The notes beneath the pieces were generated by a model, which saw only the letters and a list, made by a program, of their open reading frames with translations, did no database searches and was not told the DNA's origin. From Terriglobia bacterium (GTDB lineage Bacteria; Acidobacteriota; Thermoanaerobaculia; Thermoanaerobaculales; Thermoanaerobaculaceae), in assembly GCA_020073245.1 (NCBI GenBank), contig JAIQFQ010000027.1:1-51375 (forward strand): a stretch of 51,375 bases of DNA. The letters are read 5' to 3'. This document shows positions 27,106 to 34,792 of the stretch, piece by piece. The stretch's first letter is position 1, and each line of letters begins with the position of its first letter. The position numbers and the translations under genes were made by a program.

Positions 27106-28308
27106 TCACCTCTTCATCGTGATCGTGGTCGGATCGCCGGTGTTGTTGTCCGTCACCGACGCGTACGCCACCACACCCCACCCCGAGTTTACCGTCACCT
27201 TCGCGTACCCGCTCGCGATCCCTCCCAACGCCAGGTACGGCTGCTGGTACTGGTAGAACCCCCCAGGCGCGTAGTCCCGACTGTCCGCCCACACCTGATT
27301 CCCGGAGGCGTCGTACAGCGTCACCGTCACGTTCGCTGTCGAGCTGCCGGTGTTCGTGATCCCGATGTTCGTGCGGTAGGAGGCGTTCTCCGTCAGTTGC
27401 GGCAGCCACGCCGATTCCAGGGTCGCCAGGAGATCGCCCGGGTCCTCCCCTTCGTAGTCCTGTCCGTACGTGTGGGTCGCGTCCACCTGGTTGTAGGTCC
27501 GGCCGGAAAGGAAGAAGCCCTGGTCCGACGTCACCTCGAGCGGTCCCGAGTCTGTATTGACGCCCAGCCACCCCGCGACGTCCGTCTGCAGCAGCTGCGA
27601 GGACCCGGCCAGCTGGGCCGTCTGGCTCACCGGACCGGAGTTCAGGTGCATCGTGATCGTGAGGTTCGCGGTCGAGGTCGAGCGGTTGAGGATTGCGACG
27701 TCGCTTCGCCACTTCGCGTTCTTCGAGGGCACATCCTTGTGGATCACCGCCGGGATCCAGCAGGCGTGCGACGCCGCACCCGCGAACACGAAGGCGTCGT
27801 CGAAGTTCGCCTGAAAGTTGCCGGAGCCGGAAGCCTGGTTGGAGAGGCTCGCAATGATACTGAGTGAGGTGGCGGCTGCCGGCGGAGTGACGAAACCGGT
27901 GTCCGAGGCGACCCATGTGCCCACCGTGGTCGTGTACGGGGGAACAGTGCTGTCGAGGTAGCCGGTGAAACAGTCGGTGCCGGAAAAGAAGCTCACGTAG
28001 AAAAACGCCAGACCAGTCGGGGCCTGGCCCGAGGGGATGAGGATCTTGCCGCCCGCCCTGTACTGCGTGGAACTCGTGATGACGACGCACTGATGGATGG
28101 AATCCAGCGACGTGCTGGGCGGGGCAAGGGCCTTCGCCGAGCCCGAGCCGGGCGTCCCAGTGGCGTCGCGCGTGGAATCGTAGGTGCTCGCACCACCGTA
28201 CGACCACCCGTTCAGGTTCCCGTTGAACGACCCGTTGGTGAGCAGGTTCTGCGCCGCCGCCGTGGCAGCAGACATCAAACACGCACACGCCACCTTGAGA
28301 GCCCTCAT
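27106..28308 (-). CDS. Array protein P3: secreted CBM-like domain plus C-terminal WRSD/RTNIG module
   Basis: 400 residues. The signal peptide is MRALKVACACLMSAATAAAQ. The N-terminal domain opens NLLTNGSFNGNLNGWSYGG and closes NFQANFDDAFVF, with a variable interior (two Cys, one in HQCVVITSS and one in GTDCFTGYL, at positions also occupied in P1 and P4). The module has a Cys in place of the usual Arg at its start (HACWIPAVIHKDVPSK) and ends TDNNTGDPTTITMKR, which it shares with P4. The P3 and P4 3' ends are nearly identical at DNA level, suggesting recent duplication or gene conversion. ATG at 28308 follows GGAGGAG; the spacer to P2 is 93 nt. Confidence 0.88.
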   Translation of the reverse strand: MRALKVACACLMSAATAAAQNLLTNGSFNGNLNGWSYGGASTYDSTRDATGTPGSGSAKALAPPSTSLDSIHQCVVITSSTQYRAGGKILIPSGQAPTGLAFFYVSFFSGTDCFTGYLDSTVPPYTTTVGTWVASDTGFVTPPAAATSLSIIASLSNQASGSGNFQANFDDAFVFAGAASHACWIPAVIHKDVPSKNAKWRSDVAILNRSTSTANLTITMHLNSGPVSQTAQLAGSSQLLQTDVAGWLGVNTDSGPLEVTSDQGFFLSGRTYNQVDATHTYGQDYEGEDPGDLLATLESAWLPQLTENASYRTNIGITNTGSSTANVTVTLYDASGNQVWADSRDYAPGGFYQYQQPYLALGGIASGYAKVTVNSGWGVVAYASVTDNNTGDPTTITMKR

Positions 28309-28321
28309 CGTCTCCTCCTTC

Positions 28322-28338
28322 GCCGCCACTCGGGCGGC
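28322..28338 (-). promoter_or_regulatory. Hairpin immediately 5' of the P3 ribosome binding site
   Basis: GCCGCC (28322-28327) and GGCGGC (28333-28338) with loop ACTCG. In the same spacer, CGTCACGC and GCGTGACG form a second 8-bp stem just after the P4 stop (about 28361-28382). Confidence 0.5.
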
Positions 28339-28400
28339 AAGCTCAATGTGTCCGCGTCGCCGTCACGCTCACAGGCGTGACGTGCGGCGTGTCGTGTCCG

Positions 28401-29609
28401 TCACCTCTTCATCGTGATCGTGGTCGGGTCGCCGGTGTTGTTGTCCGTCACCGACGCGTACGCCACCACCCCCGACCCCGAGTTCACCGTCACCTTCGCG
28501 TACCCGCTCGCGATCCCTCCCAACGCCAAGTACGGCTGCTGGTACTGGTAGAAACCGCCGGGGGCGTAGTCCCTCGTGTCCTGCCAGACCGGATTGCCCG
28601 CGGCGTCATAAAGCGTCAGCTCGACGCCCGCCGTGGCCGTGCCGGTGTTCGTGATCCCGATGTTCGTGCGATAGGCCGCGTTCTCCGTCAGCTGCGGCAA
28701 CCACGCCGATTCCTGGGCCCCCAGAAGATCGTCCGGGTCCTCCCCCTCGTAGTTCTGCCCGTACGTGTGGGTCGCGTCCACCTGGTTGTAGGTCCGGCCG
28801 GAGAGGAAGAGGTCCTGGTCCGACGACACCTCCAACGGTCCCGAGTCGGTCGTCACGCCCAGCCACCCCGCGACATCCGTCTGGAGCAGCTGCGAGGACC
28901 CAGCCAGCTGGGCCGTCTGGCTCACCGGACCGGAGGCCAGGTGCATCGTGATCGTGAGGTTGGCGGTGGAGGTCGAGCGGTTGAGGATCGCGACGTCGCT
29001 CCGCCACTTCGCGTTCTTCGAGGGCACGTCCTTGTGGATGACCGCCGGGATCCAGCGCCGGTACAGTGTGTCGCCACCGGTCGCGTAGACGTCGTCGAAG
29101 TTCACCTGCACGTCGGCGGCCGGGACAGTGCTGTTGTTGTTAGCGCCCATCGAGACATAGACCGACTCCGCATTCGGCGGTGACGTCACGAATTCCGTCT
29201 CGGTCGAGGTCCAGGACCCGACCGCGGTCACCCACGGGGATTGGTAGTTCTTGCCGAGCCAGGAGTCGCAGTGCTGGCCCGAGTAGAAACCGAACCAAAG
29301 CATCCCGGCGGCACTCGAAGCCTGACCCGAGGGAATCAGGACCTTACCGCCGATCTTGTACTGCGTCGAGCCTGTCACCGCCACGCACTGGTTGGCCACG
29401 GTGATCCCCGTGTCGGCAGGGGCGACGGCCTTCGCCGACCCCGACCCCGGAATGCCGGTCGCGTCGCGGGTCCCGTCGTAGCCGGTCGTCGTCGCGTTGT
29501 AGTTCCAACCGCTGAGCCCACCCGTGAACGAGCCGTTCGTCAGCAGGTTCTGCCCCGCCGCCGTCGCGGCCACCACGAGAAACGCACACGCCACGCCCAG
29601 AACTCTCAT
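28401..29609 (-). CDS. Array protein P4: secreted CBM-like domain plus C-terminal WRSD/RTNIG module
   Basis: 402 residues from ATG 29609 (GGAGGAG 5 nt upstream). A longer frame exists but its extra N-terminus is spacer sequence. The signal peptide is MRVLGVACAFLVVAATAAGQ. The CBM-like domain opens NLLTNGSFTGGLSGW and closes VQVNFDDVYA. The module contains RWIPAVIHKDVPSKNAKWRSD, TYNQVDATHTYGQNYEG, YRTNIGITNTG and the DPTTITMKR terminus. As in the other array members, the first ~35 and last ~215 residues are conserved and the stretch between is variable. The spacer to P3 is 92 nt. Confidence 0.88.
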   Translation of the reverse strand: MRVLGVACAFLVVAATAAGQNLLTNGSFTGGLSGWNYNATTTGYDGTRDATGIPGSGSAKAVAPADTGITVANQCVAVTGSTQYKIGGKVLIPSGQASSAAGMLWFGFYSGQHCDSWLGKNYQSPWVTAVGSWTSTETEFVTSPPNAESVYVSMGANNNSTVPAADVQVNFDDVYATGGDTLYRRWIPAVIHKDVPSKNAKWRSDVAILNRSTSTANLTITMHLASGPVSQTAQLAGSSQLLQTDVAGWLGVTTDSGPLEVSSDQDLFLSGRTYNQVDATHTYGQNYEGEDPDDLLGAQESAWLPQLTENAAYRTNIGITNTGTATAGVELTLYDAAGNPVWQDTRDYAPGGFYQYQQPYLALGGIASGYAKVTVNSGSGVVAYASVTDNNTGDPTTITMKR

Positions 29610-29622
29610 CGTCTCCTCCTCC

Positions 29623-29642
29623 GCCGCCATCCCCAGGGCAGC
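29623..29642 (-). promoter_or_regulatory. Hairpin immediately 5' of the P4 ribosome binding site
   Basis: On the minus strand GCTGCC (29642-29637) can pair with GGCGGC (29628-29623) through one G-U pair, so the stem is kept despite a base change relative to the other spacers. Confidence 0.45.
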
Positions 29643-29704
29643 ACTCACCGCGGCTCTGCGCCGCCAGCACGCTCGCAGGCGCGGCGCGCGGCGCGTCCTC
29701 TTCG

Positions 29705-32700
29705 TCACCTCTTCATCGTGATCGTGGTGGGGTCGTTCGTCTGCTGGTCGGTCACCGATGCGTACGCCACTACCCCCGACCCCGAGTTCACCGTCACCTT
29801 CGCGTAGCCACCCGCTATCCCTCCGACCGCCAGGTACGGCTGCTGGTACTGGTAGAACCCGCCGGGCGCGTAGTCGCGAGCGTCAGTCCACACCTGGGCA
29901 CCGTTGGCGTCGTAGAGCGTGAGCGTGACGTTCGCCGCCTCGGTGCCGGTGTTCGTGATCCCGATGTTCGTCCGGTACTTCGCGTTCTCGGTCAGCTGCG
30001 GCAACCATGCCGCCGAGAACGCCGGATCACCGGCTGCCAGCAGCTCGGACGGCTTCCGCCCCTCGTAGTCCTGCCCGTAGGTGTGGGTGGCGTCCACCTG
30101 GTTGTACGTCCGACCCGAGAGGAAGAACTCCTGATCGGAGACGACCTCCAGGGCACCCGAGTCCGCCGTCGCGCCCAGCCACCACGCCACGTCCGGCACG
30201 AGGATCTGCGAGCCCCCAGTCATTTGATATGTCTTCGTGAGTGGGCCGGCCGCCGCGTGCATGGTGATCGTGAGGTGCGCGGTGGACGTCGAACGGTTGA
30301 CGATAGCCGCGTCGCTGCGCCACCAGGCGTTCTTTGATGGCACGTCCTTGTGGATCACGGCCGGAATCCAGCGGCTGCTCGGTGCCCACGGCCCCGCGAC
30401 CCGCCCGACGCGGTCCTTGTAGAACTCGGTGAACCAGAGCGCATTGTCCGAGCCGACCACGATCCCGTAGAGTCCGCCTCCGGGCGTGATTCCGGTGGCG
30501 TACTCCGTCACCACTCCGGACGTGGTGATCCGGCCGATCTGGTTCCCGTTGGTCTCGGCGAACCACAGCGCTCCATCGGGGCCGGCCACGATCTCGTGTG
30601 GCCTGCACGCGGCCGAGATCCCGGTGGAGAACTCCGTCACCGCCCCGCCGGTCGTGATCCGGCCGATACGGCTCCCGTACCACTCGGTGAACCAAAGCGC
30701 CCCGTCAGGGCCGACCGTAATCCCGAGAGGTCCGCTTCCGGGCGTGATCCCGGTCGAGTACTCGGTCACCACGCCGGCGGTGGTGATGCGCCCGATGCGG
30801 TTCCCCGAGGTCTCGGTGAACCACAATGCACCGTCCGGGCCGGCAACGATCCCGTAGGGGGCGCTCCCTTCCGTGATCCCGGTGGAGTACTCGGTGACCA
30901 CCCCGGCGGTGGTGATCCGCGCGATGCTGTTTCTCTTGTTTTCGGCGAACCAGATCGCGCCGTCCGGACCGGCCGCGACCGCCATGATCCCGCTCCCACT
31001 GGTGATCCCGCTGGAGTACTCCGTGATCGCCCCGGTGGTGGTGATCCGCCCGATCTTACCGTTGTACTCGGCGAACCAGATCGCGCCGTCCGCACCGACC
31101 GCGAGACCCTGGGGCGCCAGCCCGGTCGCCCACTCGGTCACCGCCCCGGCGGTCGTGATCCGCCCGATGCGGTTCCCGCCCCATTCGGTGAACCAGAGCG
31201 CTCCGTCCGGACCCGCCACGACGTAAGCAGGCCGACTCCCTGCCGTGATCCCGGTGCTGTACTCGTTGACCGTCACCGGGCCGGCGGGCGATGTGCCGCC
31301 CTTCATCGTGATCGTGGTTGGGTCGTTTGTCTTCTGGTCGGTTACCGAGGCGTACGCCACGACCCCGGTTCCCGAGTTCACCGTCACCTTCGCGTAGCCG
31401 CTCGCGATCCCACCGAGCGGCAGGTACGGCTGCTGGTACTGGTAGAACCCGCCGGGGGCGTAGTCCCGTGTATCGCTCCACACCTGGTGCCCGTAGGCGT
31501 CGTACAACGTGAGCGTCACGTTCGCGGTGGCGGCGCCCGTGTTCGCGACTCCTATGTTGGTCCGGAACAAATTGTTCTCGGTCAGTTGTGGCAGCCATCC
31601 CGTTGAGGAGACCGCATCACCGGCGGTCAGCAACTCCGACGGCATCTGGCCCTCGTAGTCCTGCCCGTAGGTGTGGGTCGCATCCACCTGGTTGTAGGTC
31701 CGCCCCGAGAGGAAGAAGGCCTGATCCGAGACGACCTCCAGGGCGCCCGAGTCCGCCACCACGCCCAGCCACCCGGCCACGTCCGTCAGAACCAGATGAG
31801 AGGCTCCGGGGAGTTGGACCGTCGTCGTCTTCGTTCCCTCAACCGACGCGTGCATGGTGATCGTGAGTTTCGCCGTCGACGCCGAGCGGTTCAGCAGTGC
31901 GACGTCGCTGCGCCACCACGCGCTCTTCGACGGGACGTCCTTGTGGATCACCGCCGGGATCCAACGGCTCTTCTCGAGCCACGGTCCAGAGGCGCGCCCG
32001 ATCTGGTCCGCGTTGAGCTCGGTGAACCAAAGCGCTCCGTCCGGACCCACGGCGATGCCGTACGGGTCGTTCCCAAGGGTGATCCCGGTGGCGTACTCCG
32101 TCACCGCGCCGGTTGTGGTGATCCGTCCGATCCTGCTCGCCGAGGACTCGGTGAACCACAGAGCGCCGTCCGGGCCGGCCACGATTCCGACCGGAGGCGA
32201 GATCAGACCGGCGTATTCCGTCACCACCCCGGTGATGCTGATCCGTCCGATCAAGTTCCTGCCCAACGTCGTGAACCAGAGAGCACCGTCCGGGCCGGCC
32301 GTGATGCCCCACGGCTGACTCCCCGGTGCTATCCCGGTGGAGTACTCGGTCACCACGCCTGTGGTCGTTATCCGCCCGATCCGATCCGCGCCGCTCTCGG
32401 TGAACCAGAGCGCTCCGTCCGCGCCCGCCGCGATGCCGACAGGCGTACTCTCGGGAGTGATCCCGGATGAGAATTCCGTCACCACGCCTGCGGTCGTGAT
32501 CCTCCCGATGCGGCTCGTTCCGGATTCGGTGAACCACAGCGCTCCGTCCGGGCCGGCCGCGATGCCGGCGGGCCAGCTGCCGGCCGAGATCCCCGTCGAG
32601 TACTCCTTCACCACACCGGCAGTCGTGATCCGCCCGATGCTGTTGCCCGTGAATTCGGCGAACCAGAGCGCACCGTCGGCGCCAACCGTGATGCCCATCG

Positions 32701-32962
32701 GCGCGCTCCCCGCCGGAATCCCGCTCCAGTACTCCGTCACGACGCCGGCTGTAGTGATCCGCCCGATGCGGCTCGCCAGGTATTCGGTGAACCAGACTGC
32801 CCCGTCGGGCCCGGCGACGATTCCCCAGGGCTGGCTGTTGGCCGTGATCCCGTTGTGGTACTCCGTGATCGTCACCTGACCCACCGCGGGCGCTGCGCCC
32901 CACGACCCCAGGCAGATGGTCACCAAGGCGATTGCTGCGAACGTCCCGAGACGATGCCGCAT
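29705..32962 (-). CDS. Array protein P5: two seven-bladed Vgb/NHL-like propellers alternating with two WRSD/RTNIG modules
   Basis: 1085 residues. The signal peptide is MRHRLGTFAAIALVTICLGS through AVGQ. Residues about 30-320 contain seven repeats of ~43 residues of the form TEYSTGITPGSxPxGIxxGPDGALWFTExxxxRIGRITTAGVV, the virginiamycin B lyase-like pattern. A module of ~215 residues follows, ending DPTTITMKGG. Then a second set of seven such repeats and a second module end DPTTITMKR. The whole protein is thus a tandem duplication of propeller plus module. The lyase catalytic His residues are not evident, so a binding or structural role is more likely than drug hydrolysis. ATG at 32962 follows GGAGGAGG. 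It is the promoter-proximal gene of the array. Confidence 0.88.
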   Translation of the reverse strand: MRHRLGTFAAIALVTICLGSWGAAPAVGQVTITEYHNGITANSQPWGIVAGPDGAVWFTEYLASRIGRITTAGVVTEYWSGIPAGSAPMGITVGADGALWFAEFTGNSIGRITTAGVVKEYSTGISAGSWPAGIAAGPDGALWFTESGTSRIGRITTAGVVTEFSSGITPESTPVGIAAGADGALWFTESGADRIGRITTTGVVTEYSTGIAPGSQPWGITAGPDGALWFTTLGRNLIGRISITGVVTEYAGLISPPVGIVAGPDGALWFTESSASRIGRITTTGAVTEYATGITLGNDPYGIAVGPDGALWFTELNADQIGRASGPWLEKSRWIPAVIHKDVPSKSAWWRSDVALLNRSASTAKLTITMHASVEGTKTTTVQLPGASHLVLTDVAGWLGVVADSGALEVVSDQAFFLSGRTYNQVDATHTYGQDYEGQMPSELLTAGDAVSSTGWLPQLTENNLFRTNIGVANTGAATANVTLTLYDAYGHQVWSDTRDYAPGGFYQYQQPYLPLGGIASGYAKVTVNSGTGVVAYASVTDQKTNDPTTITMKGGTSPAGPVTVNEYSTGITAGSRPAYVVAGPDGALWFTEWGGNRIGRITTAGAVTEWATGLAPQGLAVGADGAIWFAEYNGKIGRITTTGAITEYSSGITSGSGIMAVAAGPDGAIWFAENKRNSIARITTAGVVTEYSTGITEGSAPYGIVAGPDGALWFTETSGNRIGRITTAGVVTEYSTGITPGSGPLGITVGPDGALWFTEWYGSRIGRITTGGAVTEFSTGISAACRPHEIVAGPDGALWFAETNGNQIGRITTSGVVTEYATGITPGGGLYGIVVGSDNALWFTEFYKDRVGRVAGPWAPSSRWIPAVIHKDVPSKNAWWRSDAAIVNRSTSTAHLTITMHAAAGPLTKTYQMTGGSQILVPDVAWWLGATADSGALEVVSDQEFFLSGRTYNQVDATHTYGQDYEGRKPSELLAAGDPAFSAAWLPQLTENAKYRTNIGITNTGTEAANVTLTLYDANGAQVWTDARDYAPGGFYQYQQPYLAVGGIAGGYAKVTVNSGSGVVAYASVTDQQTNDPTTITMKR

Positions 32963-33042
32963 CGGATGCCTCCTCCGGTCCCAGAGCTGCGAAGCGCTGC
33001 GCGCCTTCGGCGTTGTTCCTTTTGCTTGAAGTTCTCACGACG

Positions 33043-33071
33043 AACATAGGTCTCCTTAAGGAGAGTGTCAA
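33043..33071 (-). promoter_or_regulatory. Strong sigma70-like promoter of the secreted-protein array
   Basis: On the minus strand a perfect TTGACA (33071-33066), a 17-bp spacer and TATGTT (33048-33043). Transcription would start near 33036, about 74 nt before the P5 start codon. Confidence 0.65.
33051..33064. promoter_or_regulatory. Perfect 14-bp palindrome in the promoter spacer, probable operator
   Basis: TCTCCTTAAGGAGA is exactly self-complementary and occupies most of the 17-bp spacer between the -35 and -10 boxes, where a bound dimeric repressor would block RNA polymerase. No regulator gene is adjacent. Confidence 0.55.
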
Positions 33072-33645
33072 TGCGCTAATTCTCTCACCATACGCACCCT
33101 GCGAGACGCTCCAAGGCGAGCGCCCGGCGCCGATCCCTCGCCGTTTTCCGGCCCCTCCTCCGCCTCGGGACCCGCGACCCGGTCATGGCGCGGCGAGCGC
33201 CTGCGAGGCACCGTGCGATGCCCCTCCGGGGCCCTGGCCTCTCTCGGGGCGACGGCGCGCGTTGTGTCACCAGTGAGGAGGAGATGCCGTATTCCGACGG
33301 CGCTGGCACGTCTCCGGCCTCCAGACGCGGCGCGAATGCGAAGCCACCGAGGCCGGGGGGTCCTCGCGGTAGGACGGAAACTCGATGATCCCACTTGCGA
33401 GAAGGAAGGCCGCGACCCATCGGGGCGCATCCCGCCTGAACCGCCGCCCCACCCTTAGGGCTGAGCGCTACCGCCAGCGCCGAGACAGTGGACGCTCGTG
33501 GGCGAGCGGTGGATTCGTTCGCTCGAATCAGCCCGTCAGAGTGCAGTTGCAGGGCCGACCGAAGCCGGAACACCCCTGGGCGCCCACGACGGGAGGTCCG
33601 GCGACCCCCCGGCGGCGCCAACCTGCACCCAGGCCGAGCTCCAGG
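33072..33645. other. 574-bp intergenic region, no convincing gene
   Basis: Open frames exist on both strands but are Arg/Pro-rich, lack binding sites and show no known motif. I see no RNA gene or repeat. It separates the array promoter from the stop of the next minus-strand gene. Confidence 0.55.
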
Positions 33646-34527
33646 CTAGCTACTTACGTCCGGCGGACCCCACGGGACGGCCGGGAAGTGCTTCTTGATC
33701 CAGGTCTCGATCGCCTTGACCGCCTCGTTGCTCCCCGATTCCTGCTTCACGTCCTTGAACCGGTAGCGCGCGCCCTTCACGATCTGGATGTTGAGCTGGT
33801 AGCAGAAGCTCTCCGTGGGCCGCGCCTGGCAGGTGAACCAGACCTTCTCCACGCCGGCCATGTGGAAGCTGAAGCTCTCCTTCGGATCCACGGCGTCGAC
33901 CCACTGCACCTCGTCCTCCTTGAAGATGAGGCGCCCCGACCGGTTCTTCTGCATGAAGGTCGGCTTGTAGAGAACGATCCCCTCGATTGTCGTCTCTTTG
34001 GGCTCCGGTGTCGGGGTCGGGGTAAGGGTCGGTGCCGGTGGAGTTGTCGGCGTCGGAGTCGTGAGCGGGAAGTTCTTGTTGGTAACCAGGAACGCAATGA
34101 CCGACTCGGGCACTCCAGCGTTCTTGAGGTAGACGACGTCGTTCGACGTCAGCTGAAAGGCCTCACCCGACCGCCTGAGCTGCTCCAGGACGACGGGCTC
34201 AGACAGCCCGGATTTGACCATGCGGACCACGTCCACGAGCTTCGGGTTGTCCGGTGTCGGGGGCATGGGCGTCGGCGCGGGGCTTGACGCCTTCGCCATC
34301 AACGCGTGCACCACAGCCTCCGGCACGTTTGCCGCCTTGAGATTGGCGAGGTCCGCTGGCGTGAGCTGCGCCACGGTGTTGGCCGGGTTGTTGATCTGGG
34401 CGGTGACCGCTTCCGGGGTGGCCCCGAGCTTCAGCGCGGTTATGACGGCGGCTGCCGTCAACTCATCAGCCAGCGCTGCTACCGCCGGGACCACCAGTAA
34501 CAGGAGAATCAGGATCAAACGACGCAT
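33646..34527 (-). CDS. Exported protein with duplicated helical repeat, Pro/Thr linker and C-terminal beta domain
   Basis: 293 residues. The signal peptide is MRRLILILLLLVVPAVAALA. Two related ~55-residue helical units follow: one with TPADLANLKAANVPEAVVHA and one with TSNDVVYLKNAGVPESVIAF (about residues 20-80 and 95-150). Each resembles short export-associated helical repeats in which LKxAGVPExVI recurs. A linker of about 30 residues rich in Thr-Pro leads to a C-terminal domain (about 185-293) with IEGIVLYKPTFMQKNRSG, WVDAVDPKESFSFHMAGVEK and a Cys pair (WFTCQAR, ESFCYQ). The function is unknown. ATG at 34527 has AAGGAGG 6 nt upstream. Confidence 0.75.
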   Translation of the reverse strand: MRRLILILLLLVVPAVAALADELTAAAVITALKLGATPEAVTAQINNPANTVAQLTPADLANLKAANVPEAVVHALMAKASSPAPTPMPPTPDNPKLVDVVRMVKSGLSEPVVLEQLRRSGEAFQLTSNDVVYLKNAGVPESVIAFLVTNKNFPLTTPTPTTPPAPTLTPTPTPEPKETTIEGIVLYKPTFMQKNRSGRLIFKEDEVQWVDAVDPKESFSFHMAGVEKVWFTCQARPTESFCYQLNIQIVKGARYRFKDVKQESGSNEAVKAIETWIKKHFPAVPWGPPDVSS

Positions 34528-34792
34528 GACGCCTCCTTGACTCGTATATTGAGAATCAGTGTAGCACGTTCTCCGCTTGTAAAGCGTTCCAGTCGAAGCA
34601 GAGCGGCGGAGGGTCCGGCTTCCTGACTGACCGGGACGTGACAGCCCCGGCCAATGCGCCGAGTGGCGTGGCGTTCCCCAAGCGTCGCCGTCGGGGGGAC
34701 GGCCCAAAACAAGGCGCCCCTTGCGCGATCCGCACGCTCCTGCTCAAATCGCCCCGATGCGTTGTGGCTGTCCCATCTGCAGGGGAGGGAGC

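Noticed and set aside
25504..29183. Long plus-strand frames (up to 446 codons) antisense to the array
   Set aside because: They recur in each paralogue because the DNA is repeated and GC-rich; they are rich in Arg, His, Pro and Val with no binding sites or motifs.
24501..29609. Regularly spaced repeats that could suggest CRISPR
   Set aside because: The repeats are whole ~1.2-kb coding units with ~92-nt spacers, not short direct repeats with unique spacers; no cas gene is present.
29705..32962. Virginiamycin B lyase (resistance gene) call for P5
   Set aside because: The blade pattern matches, but the fused modules, signal peptide and lack of evident catalytic His argue against a lyase.
33085..33621. 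178-codon minus-strand frame in the gap upstream of the array
   Set aside because: Arg/Pro-rich composition, no signal or domain, no binding site, and it overlaps the equally open frames on the other strand.
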